A DNA stretch of 64,000 bases from positions 25,480,784 through 25,544,783 of the forward strand of contig OX365953.1 of the NCBI GenBank assembly GCA_947247005.1, in the 5' to 3' direction. The position numbers and the translations under genes were made by a program. The stretch is from Spisula solida (Eukaryota; Mollusca; Bivalvia; Venerida; Mactridae). Below the pieces are notes generated by a model. That model saw only the letters and a list, made by a program, of their open reading frames with translations, did no database searches and was not told where the DNA came from. Of this stretch, positions 49,863 through 61,507 are shown piece by piece; within the stretch, counting starts at the first letter, position 1; the number at the start of each line of letters is the position of its first letter.

Positions 49863-50403
49863 AGGTGCTGTCTCACAGATTGGGCTAAAAAGTCTGTTTG
49901 TCGTGATTTTGCAACCTAACCAAGTATTGATATAATAAAAAGCCACTGACGGTTGCTTTATGAAAGATGTGGTGCAAATAAGCAATTTTAACCACTCTCG
50001 ATATCGCCCACTGAGTATTGTTTTCTTGACAAAAAGTTTCCTCCCAACATGCTTTGTGAATTATGTAATGCACACGTGATCGAACTTTAACATCAACAAA
50101 CTACAGCGTAAACATTAGTGAGGTATTTGGTTTGTTTTTGGATTCGTTTTCATCCATTGCGATCAAATTGCAGGCAATTTAAATAATAGTAGTGTAAATT
50201 TTATAAGGGTATTACATGTAATACCCTATAGAATTTTTGATGTAAACATACTAAATAACTACAAATGCCGAAGTTTCTCAAGTTAATTTAGATGTCAGTG
50301 TGGTTGTTTATGGGATAATCGCACAGGCAACTATACCACAATTACGTGAATATTTGACAATATTATTTATTTTTGCAATACACCAACATGTGAGGCGCGC
50401 CCT
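49863..50403. mobile_element. 541-bp TTAA-flanked MITE, 'aggtgctgcctcaca' family (copy 2)
   Basis: TTAA at 49859-49862 and 50404-50407; ends 'aggtgctgtctcacagattg' and, inverted, 'agggcgcgcctcacatgttg'. The body is an inverted homologue of 44911-45434, sharing 'aactacaaatgccgaagttt' and 'tatcgcccactgagtattg'. It has no counterpart at the matching place in unit A (about 42860). Internal 'ggtattacatgtaatacc' is a palindrome. Confidence 0.88.
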
Positions 50404-50991
50404 TTAAAGTTCAACATTCAATTCGAAAGTAAATGCAAAGTACACTTCTCTGAGGATCAAAAATTCTGCTTTATTTTATAATAAACTCTCATTTTCATCG
50501 ACTTGTCGAGCTAAAAACAGTTCATATCTTTTTAGATTTCGAGATTGCTGATGTAGAAGTTATAAACAATCCAAGCTATATTTCTGTCATATTATATGAT
50601 ACATGCCTAATTAGACTGAGGAAAGTATTAATACATTTAGTTAAGTACACTATTTGTCTTGGAATACGATAAAGCAATGTTGTTTTAATGCATTATAGAG
50701 TTGTCAAAATAATCATTTGTTCGGATAAGCCAATGATTAAATTGATTTTGGAATTAGCTGAGCGAGGAAAACACTTTGCCTACTTTCTCCTGGGATTATG
50801 ATTTGAAAATAATCTCCTATACGGGTCTTTGGCACGTACATATTCCATCTAGAATAAACTTGATATCAACAAAACACCCACTTTTCCTAAAAATCTTTAT
50901 GTTATAGACCGGCATTATACTAATTATGTGATTACCGTTTTTATGCTTTTGCAATACAGGGAAATATAAAACGTAATTGCATTTGTGCATG

Positions 50992-51069
50992 TCGAGGGTT
51001 GCCTGCAAGACTGCAGTATATCCTTCTTTAATAATAAGCAGTTACGACAGTTTTGCGGGCAACCCTCGA
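50992..51069. mobile_element. 78-bp miniature palindromic insertion, unit C only
   Basis: Inverted ends of 22 bp: 'tcgagggttgcctgcaagac' on the left, and 'tcgagggttgcccgcaaaac' inverted on the right, with one or two mismatches. The loop is 34 bp. Unit B reads straight through ('gtgcatgtgtttttgcc'), so the insertion point is known, with a candidate 2-bp 'tg' target duplication. Confidence 0.88.
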
Positions 51070-52489
51070 TGTGTTCTTGCCAACATGCATGTCTATGATT
51101 TACGTACAGAAACTCCAATATATGCGTGGTGTGATGACTGATTTAGATTACATATCGACGTGGTATTAGAACTGTGCTTGTATCGACCTCTGCAGTGGTG
51201 CACGCTAAAACAACTTGCTTTATGATAAAATGTTTTGTAAATATACATGTACATATAACAAATACATAGCACAATAGGTTAGTTTTTACCAAACGCCTCG
51301 TCTACCACTAGGTGTGTCTAAATAAAAATTGGCAAAATACGTTCATACACAAGCTTGAATGTTAAAAAATATTGACTATGTTATTTACGTGATTAGACTA
51401 TTACCGATAGTTTAATTTGTATAGAAGATGTATTGCTACAACAATGAAGATAGGCTCGCACATTTGGTAGAATGCTAGACCATCAATTGGATTATGTTAG
51501 TTGAAACCCTAATTCCGATAGGTTATGTTCGTCAGACACATTGGTTGTGGTCGTATCGTTCCTCAGGTGTAGGAAAGTTGTCAATTGCTTGAGGAGGAGC
51601 AGGATTTTGATATTGTTACCTGTCAGGCGCATATAAGTTAAACTAAGAAAATTGATTGACAGAAACACAGAATCACGACTTAACCATCCAATAAACCACT
51701 ACCAATAATACAAAACATGTACCCAGTGACCGTGCTTAATATCTCGCAAGTGAACGGCTCTTTATTGCATGAATAGTTTAAAAACTGTACAAATAATCAA
51801 CGGATAACGAACAAACCGTGTATTTCTAAGTTCATATTACGACAGCCGACATCCACTGTTTCCGCTTTTTCTATTTAAGAATGCGTTCGTATGTGATTTT
51901 TAATGTTCGGTGGTCTGTCCAAATCTGACTACCATAAAGTAAGATATGATGATTACATGCTCAAATAATTATTTGTCAATATCAGACTATTCGTTTTAGT
52001 TATTTTAGCGTAGACAGTAAATGTCGGTTGCAAAAATAACATTTCTTTATTTCAAATAACATTGTATTTCTAGATCAACCTTGTTAAGCTTTTAATATCA
52101 TTATGATGCATCGGAAGAGTACTAGTATTTAAAACATAAATTTGTACAAAGAGATTGCATAAATACATTGATAAAACGTCATATGTTCTCATTTACAATA
52201 CTTTATAATATATATGTATATATAATCTCCTGATACAAGTTATCCCACTATACAATTATGGCTTTGTATCGAAAAGATTTTGTAATAATACTATCAGAAA
52301 GAAATAATAAAAAAAACCACACACACACACTATAACTGTTATATCTGATTCTAACTGTTTAAGACTATATACTTAAGTATTTAAGCTTAACAATTATAAA
52401 TTCTGACGGAACAAAAACATTTCTGCTTTAACTTGAAAACATTCGTGACTATAGCATTGATTGGTTACCGGGAAAATCACTGAATCAAA

Positions 52490-52735
52490 GAAAACCATTG
52501 TAAACACTCTAGAGGTCACATTGTTGACATAATCTTAATGGAACTTGGTCACAATGTGTACCTCTATGAAAACTAGGTCAGGTTCGCAACTGGGTCACCT
52601 GGGGTGAAAAATTAGGTCAACAGGTCACATTGAAGAAAAACCTTGTTAACACTCTAGATGTCACATTTATTACATAATCTTCATGAAACCTGATCACAAT
52701 GTTTGTCTCTTTGAAATCTAGGTCCTTAAAATGCG
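52490..52735. repeat. Dispersed 'acactctag' repeat, about 2 units
   Basis: Two related blocks each run 'acactctagaggtcacat' or 'acactctagatgtcacat', then 'cataatcttcatgaaacctg', then 'cacaatgtttgtctcttt'. This word set is one I know as very common in bivalve genomic sequence. Absent from unit B at the same place (44570-44660), so it is an insertion in C. Confidence 0.75.
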
Positions 52736-53451
52736 TCAGATTGCCCAATGGTATGTTGTTACATCCAGGTAACAAGGGATGTTGATATACGCATGCTGGT
52801 TAAATGTATATGGTGTATACGCTTCTTCTCTTTCAATAACTGGCTTGAAGAAGTTCCGTATCAAATCGACGATTCCTGATAATACTAATAATAGTAATAA
52901 CCTTATCTGGAGATGAATTACCTAATAAGCCATGGACTTATCTCTCTTTGGGTCATCAAGCTCAACACATTGATCTATACATATAGTCAGCAACAATTCA
53001 AAACAAGTATTTCCCCGTCTCATCATCACGTGATTCATTTTAAAACTGTCGAATGTGGAGAGATTGCATCAATTTTTTATTCTGTCGAACACTGTGTTGC
53101 ACTTGCGATGCACATAATTGATACAGCAAATCATTTACACAACGTTTTGTTCAAAAGGATGGATATAATGTTTCCGTTATTATAACATTGCCATCTTATC
53201 AATTTATCATCAGAATATGTTGTAAACCTAAACTATCGATAACAATTTGCGCGGTCGGCGAGAAAAGGAAATCCATGTACGACACTTGGCATGGCAATTA
53301 CTAAAACTTGTAAGCAACGCGTGCTACATTTCCTTTCATGTGGCGTTAATGTTTCATACGCGCTTCTTTTATGATACAATTGTATTGCTATCTTTATAGA
53401 TGGATGATATTATTTCAAAATCTGATATGCTTTATTTAAAAGTTTGCTGGT

Positions 53452-53883
53452 TTATTTCTGTTCATAAAACGTGTTCATCAATGTAGAATCACAGCATGCA
53501 GTAACACAAGAAGTGTAATATAATATTTGTTTTATCATAGTCTGCAGAACACGCATTATATCTGTAATCAGCACAGCGTTTGAATGGCTTGTTAGACAAG
53601 ATAAGATCAACATTAAAGGTTCCTGTAACAACACAAAAGTCTTCCTTATATTTTTTCTCAGAACATTAACGGTATTTCTCTCAAAACATAAACCCACAAA
53701 CTGAAACGCATATGTCATCACTGGAAATGTATTATTCCACAATATTTTACTATTATAATTACGTCTGGTGACACAGGGTCTATGGTTCGGAGCTAGGAAG
53801 CGCTGTTTTTTAATGTGGCAGTCCTTCAGATGGCGGGGCCCTGATACTACTGTTGCGGGCACCTGGTACGACTGTTGAATCAT
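53452..53883 (-). pseudogene. Lectin-like exon segment E3, unit C
   Basis: A 143-codon minus-strand frame holding R-F-L-A-P-N-H-R-P and K-I-L-W-N-N-T-F-P-V-M ... F-V-G-L-C-F-E-R. An 11-bp deletion near 53550 relative to A and B shifts the frame after the conserved part, extending the open frame by chance. Exon status as for unit B. Confidence 0.38.
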
Positions 53884-54858
53884 TCTAGTGAGATGGTTCC
53901 TGGTTACACTGCGGAATTCTCACAGATAGTGTGGTCCTGTTTTATAAGGTTTCAATATTAGTTATATATTAGTATTTTTCGTTGAATCTATTCCTGATTT
54001 TCTCTGTTCAGAGTTAATAAAAAGAAAGAGATTCTAATAAATGGCAAAACTATACTTCGTCATTATTTAATGTCATATATGCGAGAGCTGAAGTAACTAA
54101 AGCTACCAATAAACTTATTCACTGGATCTCTAATGTGTCTGTGATGTTGTGAATGAGTCACTTAAACTGTTGACATGAACGTGATATCGGTCTATTTCGA
54201 GAATCACAATTGAAGGTATAGGTTTGTACAACTATCAAAAGTTTGAGAAAAAAGTTATCGGTTTAGATGTTAGACAACTGTTGATCTGGAGTATGTGAGA
54301 GTTACAGACGTTAGGTCTTGTATATATATGTACAGCGTTATACTTTAGGAATGCATATACTATTACAAGTACATTGGAGATATCTGATTGTTAATGTCTT
54401 CACACACAATTTCGCGATAGGGATATTTAATGGTGTTAAACATGCTCGTAGATTCATCTGTATTGCTGCTAAAATGTGCGAAGACATTGAGCATATACAC
54501 CTACGAAAGTAGTAGGTGACATGCTGTTCAATACACTTTAGCTAAGCAGAGTTTAATCATCACTAACAATGACGTCGCATTGTTCAAACCATTAATTGAT
54601 GTTAAAAGCATTTGTTTGGTTTGCCCATGCCTGTTTTAGTGATTGAAAACATGACATCAAACGACAATATAACAAAGACATAGACTGTGATTTGTAAACA
54701 TGAGTTATGAAGTAATTGCTTTAACGATTGTGGTAAGTGGAATGATATTATAGTTTATTATACCTCACTTTTTCTACAATGCTAAAGTCCCATTATACCC
54801 AAGAGGTAGATATTTTGACTGTCGGTACAATAAAATAAACATCATATGCATGCATGCG

Positions 54859-54917
54859 TGACATTGATATTGTCAACCCTCGAAAAGAATGTCCTCGGGT
54901 TGACAATATCAATGTCA
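54859..54917. repeat. Hairpin element, unit C, loop deleted
   Basis: 'tgacattgatattgtcaa' and 'ttgacaatatcaatgtca' now enclose only about 22 bp; the inner stem present in A and B is gone. Confidence 0.8.
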
Positions 54918-54997
54918 CACACACACAGACATATAATATTTATATAATTCTTATACTCAAGTATTACCGCTACACACTGCTGCAGTGTCAGACTCCA

Positions 54998-55171
54998 ATC
55001 AAGCATGACAATCTTTATTATCAAACTTAATGGCTTATTGGTGATTGATACCATGTCCGTATTACGTGAAACATTACAGTTTTCTCGGCAGTGACTTTCA
55101 TTCCAATAATGCTGTCTGTAACATTGTGGTTTCACGCAAACTAAATACGTGTATACGTCTATTTTAACCAA
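54998..55171 (-). CDS. Lectin-like exon segment E1, unit C (candidate exon)
   Basis: Open frame starting at a Met (55171), with C-V-K-P-Q-C-Y-R-Q-H-Y-W-N-E-S-H-C and then N-V-S-R-N-T-D-M-V-S-I-T-N-K-P-L. Cys spacing and the V-S-I-T-N block suggest the first half of a C-type-lectin-like domain. The frame continues to 54842 through the hairpin element, which is unlikely to be coding, so an intron donor or the end of homology should lie near 54998. I see no signal peptide directly upstream. Confidence 0.4.
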
Positions 55172-55384
55172 CTAACCTATTAATAAGGTAATCACAAATT
55201 GAAGATTAATTGAATGAGACTGACACGATCAATAGTGCCATGATTGGAACAATGATGTCACATGTCAAGTGGTTATTGAGATTCAATGTAAACGACAGTA
55301 AAAAAACATACCGCACTAAGCCTCGATTAATTATCCAATAGAATAAATCCCTGAACCCATCTACTGCACCCAGTTACTGGAGTT

Positions 55385-55800
55385 ACCCTTACCGAAATAT
55401 AAGGGCTCCGGCAATGCTTCTGGCAAATTTGCCACAATGTTTGCCGTAAATTTGCCGCAAACTTCTTTACGCGCACTTTTACCATGCAAATGAGGTTTGC
55501 CGCAAATTGCGGCTAACTGTTTTTGAAGCAGATTTGTTTGCCACTAAATTGCCACAAAGAAATTTGCATATTCCAAATATGGGCAAAGGACAATTGCCGC
55601 AAACTTGCCGCAAACTAATTTGCATGGTAAAAGTGCGCGTAAGTTTGCCGGAAACTATATTTGATTACGGCAAATTTACCGCAAACCTCATTTGCATATT
55701 GTGAAACATTCAATGTATGATTGAAAGACATTGCCGCAAATTTGCCGCAAACTAATTTGCATGCTTAAATTGCTGTTCTGGCAACCTTTTGGCAAACAAA
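55385..55800. repeat. Block saturated with TTTGCCGCAAA-type motifs, foldback
   Basis: The words 'tttgccgcaaa', 'aatttgcc' and 'aatttgcat' recur about 15 times. The segment 'ttacgcgcacttttaccatg' (near 55480) is present inverted at 55620-55642 ('catggtaaaagtgcgcgtaa'), and 'caaatgaggtttgc' is inverted at 55680-55692. A foldback arrangement with internal subrepeats. It marks the downstream break of unit C. Confidence 0.8.
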
Positions 55801-56574
55801 CTTTTTCACAAAACTAGAATTCCAGTTAGAAAATATTTATTTCATTTCTTTGTCACAATAGCCAATTTTTTCTGATTGCTATTTAAAGTCATAAAACTAT
55901 AATATCCAAACTGAATTGCAATCAAACTAATTCCCATCAGTTGATCTGGTTATATTAGCTGCCAATTCTTGCATAATTATACTCCATATGATCTGAAAGA
56001 AAAATAATTCAAAACGCATAAACAATTTATTAGTCACAGATTAATTTTTCAGAATTAACTACTCCTATGACTAAATTAAATTTATACAATTCATCTACCA
56101 ATAATGTATAACTGAAACAAATCATCATTATATTCCTCATATTGATCATTTACTCTCAGAGAAGTATGCACCTGGAAATTATAACAGTAATTTAAAGTAC
56201 TGCAATACAACCTTTCCAGAGTGACCCTCTGTAGAGCAATACACTCTTTACAACAACATCTTCTAAACATAAGCTGATATTTAATAAAAAATTGACCTCT
56301 ATAGAGCAACAACCTCTTAACAACAGTCAATATTTCAGCTCCCAACGGGTGTTGCTCTACAGAGGTTGTACTTTAAAATGGATACAAGTTTGTTGTAGTA
56401 AACAGATGAAACCCACAGCCCCCTTTTGAAAAAGTGGACACTTAAAACAATAACTTGTAGATCAAAGGGGTCAGTAATTTTCTGTAAAATGCTGTAAAAT
56501 ACATGAAACAATGACTATACATGAAGTTTTAGAAATACAGCAGAATAATTATCTTACATAATATTCATAACAAA
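55801..56574. other. Unassigned AT-rich stretch
   Basis: No gene recognised. 'gacctctatagagcaac' and 'gttgctctacagaggttg' near 56295 and 56350 form an inverted pair, and 'agagcaa' recurs four times from 56220, so a small decayed repeat may be present. Confidence 0.4.
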
Positions 56575-56835
56575 ACCACACACACACACTATAACTGTTA
56601 TATCTGATTCTAACTGTTTAAGACTATATACTTAAGTATTTAAGCTTAACAATTATATCAAAGCTTATATAGCTAAGGCCAATCTTCAGATTACTTCAAT
56701 TATCATTTGTACAAACACGTCTAGTATTTAGATGTTTTTCTTACAGGGGTTTCATTACAGTTTCTCCTGTTATTTCAGCAACCAAAGGATTGAGGTCGGC
56801 TTAAAGGTGCTGCCTCACATATTGGTGTATGTATG
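56575..56835. repeat. Scraps of the large repeat plus a MITE end
   Basis: 56575-56657 repeats C 52316-52398 almost exactly ('actataactgttatatctga', then 'acttaagtatttaagcttaa'). 56660-56790 matches B 42645-42778. At 56801 'ttaaaggtgctgcctcacat' is a solo end of the TTAA-flanked MITE family. Confidence 0.8.
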
Positions 56836-57189
56836 TATTGTCCACTTTATAGTAAAAATACAAAAATATTTCGCCATTGTGCCTTTTTGTTGAACTTTGT
56901 TCATTTTGTATCTCCCTTTTGCAATTTCGTTGTCCAGCACAAGGCTGCTTCGTATCTTTCAAAATTGCATGTACACTGTATACATGTTGTAGATTGTCCT
57001 TGTGGTGTGTGGTGTCCGGTTGTTGTTTTCTCGTCAAATGGCTCTCGTTCCGTTTTATTTTGACTGACTGAAGCAGCAGACTTTCAGGACGGGATGCCGT
57101 GCTTTCAGTGCTTTGTATGTTTTTGAGGTTTTCTGTGCTCGGCTGGTTGAGTTGAGTGCTGCCTTCCCTGTCTGACTTAATATAATCTT

Positions 57190-57520
57190 TTTAAATAGCA
57201 TCGACTATAAAGATAGCAATAACATTATGTCATAAAAGAAGCGCGTATGAAACATTATCGCCACATGAAAGGACATGTAGCACGCGTTGCTTACAAGTTT
57301 TAGTAATCGCTATGCCATGTGTCGTACATGGATTTCCTTTTCTCACCGACCGCGCAAATTGTTATCGATAATTTATGTGTATTACATATTCATATGATAA
57401 ATTGATGAGATGACAATGTTATGAAAAGGCAAACAACATTATATCCATCATTTTGTATAAAAGATAATGTAAATGATCTGTATCACTGTATCAATTATGT
57501 GCATCATAAGCGCAACATAG
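57190..57520 (-). repeat. Inverted fragment of the large repeat
   Basis: 57225-57400 is the reverse complement of 53225-53400, for example 'gaagcgcgtatgaaacatta' against 'taatgtttcatacgcgcttc'. Homology fades towards 57520, around the 'atgatctgtatcactgtatc' segment, which corresponds to 53100-53140. So at least one inversion followed the duplication. Confidence 0.85.
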
Positions 57521-57689
57521 CGGTAGTGATAAATTTGTAGACAGAGTGGATACAGTCAGTGCACGGAAGACTGGTTTAAAATAAATCATGTGATAAGACT
57601 AGGAAATACTTGTTGGAAGTTTGAATAGTGGCTGATTATACGTGTATGTATACTAGTGTCCGTCTTTCAGTTCAGGAATATTCGATTTG

Positions 57690-58100
57690 ATCGAAACCTC
57701 TTGAACACATTCATTGTAGGGGAAGAAGCTAATTTACCATACATTGGTTGGGACGGAGAAACAACAGGAACACATTCATTGGAGGAGAAGAAGCTTATAT
57801 ACCATTCATTGGTTGGGATGGAGAAACAACAGGAACACATTCATTGTAGGAGAAGAAGCTTATATAACATACATTGGTTGCGATGGAGAAACAACAGGAA
57901 CACATTCATTGGAGGAGAAGAAGTTTACATACCATACATTGGTTGGGATGGAGAAACAACAGGAACACATTCATTGGAGGAGAAGAAGTTTACATACCAT
58001 ACATTGGATGGGATGGAGAAACAACAGGAACACATTTATTGGAGGAGAAGAAGCTTATATACCATACATTGGTTGAGATGGAGAAACAACAGGAACATAA
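57690..58100. repeat. 65-bp minisatellite, about 6 copies
   Basis: Unit 'ggttgggatggagaaacaac' then 'aggaacacattcattggagg' then 'agaagaagcttatataccat' then 'acatt', with starts at 57746, 57811, 57876, 57941, 58006 and 58071. As 65 is not a multiple of three, successive copies are read in different frames, which keeps three overlapping frames open (up to 164 codons). Not judged coding. Confidence 0.95.
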
Positions 58101-61100
58101 TATTGACGTCAAGTTTTGGTAATATTCACCAATGGTCACATGTTACCTGAACAAAATATATGTACGGGACAATCTAATACAGAATATATATTGTTAAAAT
58201 CATTTCCACAATAAACACAGGAGATCGGTGACGAACAGTTAAAGTTAAAAGTCAATGGTGTTGACCAATAACCAATCAATGCTTCAGTTTTGAGGGTTAT
58301 AAAGTGAAAGCAGTAAAGTTTAAACATGTTTGCTTTTATTCACTTTTTATTGATAATGGTAGAGCTGAATTAATCTAAAGACGCATTACAATTATTTTAA
58401 AAGGTTTACAATGTTGACCAAGATGGGCAATAATGTTGAAACCAACACACAATGAAGGAATATTTGCATATTCATGAATAATGGTTTGAACATGTAGTCA
58501 GCAGATATTATTTTATGGCGGTCCTATGCGAATCCCAGCCAAATGTACCAAACATTGTGGACATCAAATGAGAAAACGTTCCTATAAAAAATAGGAAATA
58601 TGGCTCTACGTGTAGAGTGTACGTACGTATGAACTATAAAAAAACACGATGATTTCATATTTCGTTGTAAGTGACTTCAGAAGAATCATGTGAAATGATA
58701 TAAGATAGAGTTACACTACAATTACAAACAAATATCGACTTAATTATGTGTATAATTCCAAAACTATTCACTTTCTTGATTTTAAGCATGATCACTTAAT
58801 TCGTATTTTGTTTTATTGCAGCATTTAAATGGAAGTGATAAGTCGTGTTTTTACAACCACCTCTCTCATTTATAGCTTTGATAACCTTTTCAAGTTTCGG
58901 CAAGTTGGTAGCTAACACAAAGATATGTGGAAGATTCGATCATTACCAATGTGACGGATGAACATAACCTGTCAACATTCAAGATGTTCAGTATAAACGT
59001 GTTTTTGCCAATGTACATGTATTAACACTTTCCTAAAATATAGTTTGTAACATCTACATCCGCTTTCAAAGTCTGAAAGTTGGTGAACCCTTTCTAGCTC
59101 CACATTTCGACGACAAAAAGTTGAGATATTGTCGTCATGCAGTTGTCAGCGACTGCGTCTGCGTTACGTAAGTTTTCAGGATAAGATTTTTGTAAGAAAA
59201 CATTTCAACAGTTCGGGTTCATGTATCTCGCCCACTTTAAGCGAACGTGCGCCCTTAAAATAATGTTTGGGTAAAGTGATCAGTGTATATACCAATAACT
59301 TAGTATCTTACCTTTACAATAGTATTGTTTAAGCTTTCAAACAGCAAAAATAATGACATTATGACAAATATATTGTTTATATATCTCGATTAGCAAATAT
59401 TGCTAATGTATGGTGTTATGTACGCAACGTATGCAAATGGGTAAATGTGAAAAAGGTTACTTTAATACAAGCCCAAAGCGATAGCTTCATTTTGATACCA
59501 TTTGTATAAATATTTATCGAACAATGATAAAGATATTATAGTTTTTAAAATAAAAATGCACTTATTTGACTTTTGACTTTATTCTGAGTAAACGAGGCAA
59601 AAATCACAGATATCATCTCTGTCCAATTATCGTTAATATCACTGAAACTGTGTTACAATGTACTGATATTAATGTTGATACTGATATACTACTTGTAGTA
59701 AATATTGTTATACCAATACTACATATTCACTGAATTGTAAACGTAGATACAATATTTTGAGGTATGGTAACAGACGAAACCTATTTACAACTTTATTTAT
59801 ACATTATTATACCCGTTCTCCATTTGGTTCATTACAATTGATTCGTTTGTTAATTCGACCAAACTTCATGCGTAAATACTCTGTCAAACAAACTCATTCA
59901 AGCAATTTTCTCGGATATTTAACTGAATATGCTCCGTTTATTTTCCTTCTATTGAACGTATTTTATGTTTTCAGTGTTCCTACTATTTGATTTGTGAAGC
60001 TACATCGACTTGTAATCATGGAAGTCAAAAAGCTAGATTACATTATACCAAATTGTATCATACATATATGATTGAGATTGTTCTGATTTAGCGAATATCT
60101 TGGAGTTGGCAAACAACTTTAGTAGAGCAATAAATCTCAGTAATAAGAATTGATTGATAGAAATGAAAGTCAAAATATGTTATTGATCTACTATACCCTA
60201 CCATGCAACTGACAATCAAATTTTCATTCGTAGATCAATGTTGTGAGCGAATTGTTCGAGCTCGGTTTTGTCTCAATCCTGGTGGTTTTACATAATAAAT
60301 AAATACGCTCTGCAACTGACTGACGTAATAATATAAGTGAACCACACAGTTTAATAAAACATATATTTGACTAGGACCATACCTTTGGTGGTATTCATTC
60401 CAACATGCTCTCTTCATGCGTGTATATACGTAATGGAATACAGCAAACTGTGATTTATATGAATATCTAATTAAAGCATTTTAACAGAGATCTAAAACGC
60501 ATATTTTGAACTTAACGTTTGTGTAGTTTACTTGATACATTATACATTGTAGTACATATACGTGGTACATTGCAAACGAGTTTGATAAGTTCAGAAATTA
60601 CTATCAAACTTTGTACGCAAACCTCTTATCTGCAAGAACATAGACGATACTAATATAGATAAGTTACGTAAAAAAGGTAAAAACTCTCTGGATAAAGCTC
60701 TTTTGTTGTATGAAGGACGTTAAGCAATGACCTCTAAAAGCTCGACAGGTGAGAAGCACAGTGCATGTTTTACATAATATGTATATGCTTATAGAACCGT
60801 AGGCCGTCACATAGCCAGCGCTATCGCACTTTTTGCAATTTAACATTCATGTTTTAAGATATTCTTATTAAGATACGACTCAAGATAGCTTAACTTGTAC
60901 GGAATATACTTCAGGGAATGAATTTATATTGCATCACACAAACACAATCACTTTAGAATTATTAAATTATATTATTTACTGGCTGCATTTTGTGTGTACA
61001 CCATATTATGCACACCTTCTGTTTTTAACGGCATTTTGACTTGCATACCGGGTTTACTATATAATTTATTGATACCGAAATAGGGAAATTAGCTCATGGA

Positions 61101-61455
61101 AATCCGGAAGCTAAGCTGGTTCACATCCGTCGGATATTCTAAATGAGACGTTCCAGTGGGTCAATGAGGTATATTGAGGTGTACAGATTCTAGATAGTTG
61201 TTGCTGTTTAATAGTTCCTTCGCAAGGCTCAAACTCCGTCTTAAGCAGACAGTTTGATAATTTTAATCATATGTGTAGATGTCTCATTTAAATTAACAGT
61301 CAGCCTCCCCCAAAACAAATTTCAAACTTTTGTAGTGAATACAAGTAGTTAATTAATGAAATTGTTAACTAATCAAAAGTAAATTGCTAAGACATTATTT
61401 TTCAAAAACAACAACCAAACTGTGCGTGTATGAATGTGAACTAACTCCAGGTCCT
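58101..61455. other. Unassigned AT-rich stretch
   Basis: Nothing supported: no gene, RNA, transposon end or array. All frames are under 80 codons and unrecognised. Confidence 0.5.
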
Positions 61456-61507
61456 AGAATCACGCCCACGCCCACGCTCACAGCCACGCTCGTGCCCACG
61501 CTCACGT
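61456..61507. repeat. Degenerate CCCACG hexamer tract
   Basis: 'cacgcccacgcccacgctca' followed by 'cgctcgtgcccacgctcacg': about eight imperfect six-base steps in AT-rich DNA. Confidence 0.85.

Larger units (their letters stand above)
43051..50600. repeat. Large direct repeat, unit B
   Basis: About 7.55 kb, colinear with unit C. Carries a TTAA-flanked element (44911-45434) absent from C at the matching site, and contains another in its distal part (49863-50403). Includes a 16-17-base G run (48594-48609) where unit A has 'cggggtgatgcgggg'. Both lectin-like segments are open. Confidence 0.9.
50601..55384. repeat. Large direct repeat, unit C (truncated)
   Basis: Colinear with unit B until about 55384 ('cccagttactggagttac'), where it breaks into unrelated sequence. 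Specific insertions: a 78-bp palindrome (50992-51069), about 250 bp with an 'acacacacac' tract (52135-52395), and the 'acactctag' repeat (52490-52735). Confidence 0.9.

Noticed and set aside
57656..58150. 164-codon frame as a gene
   Set aside because: It is the 65-bp repeat read through three frames; the same peptide words recur out of frame.
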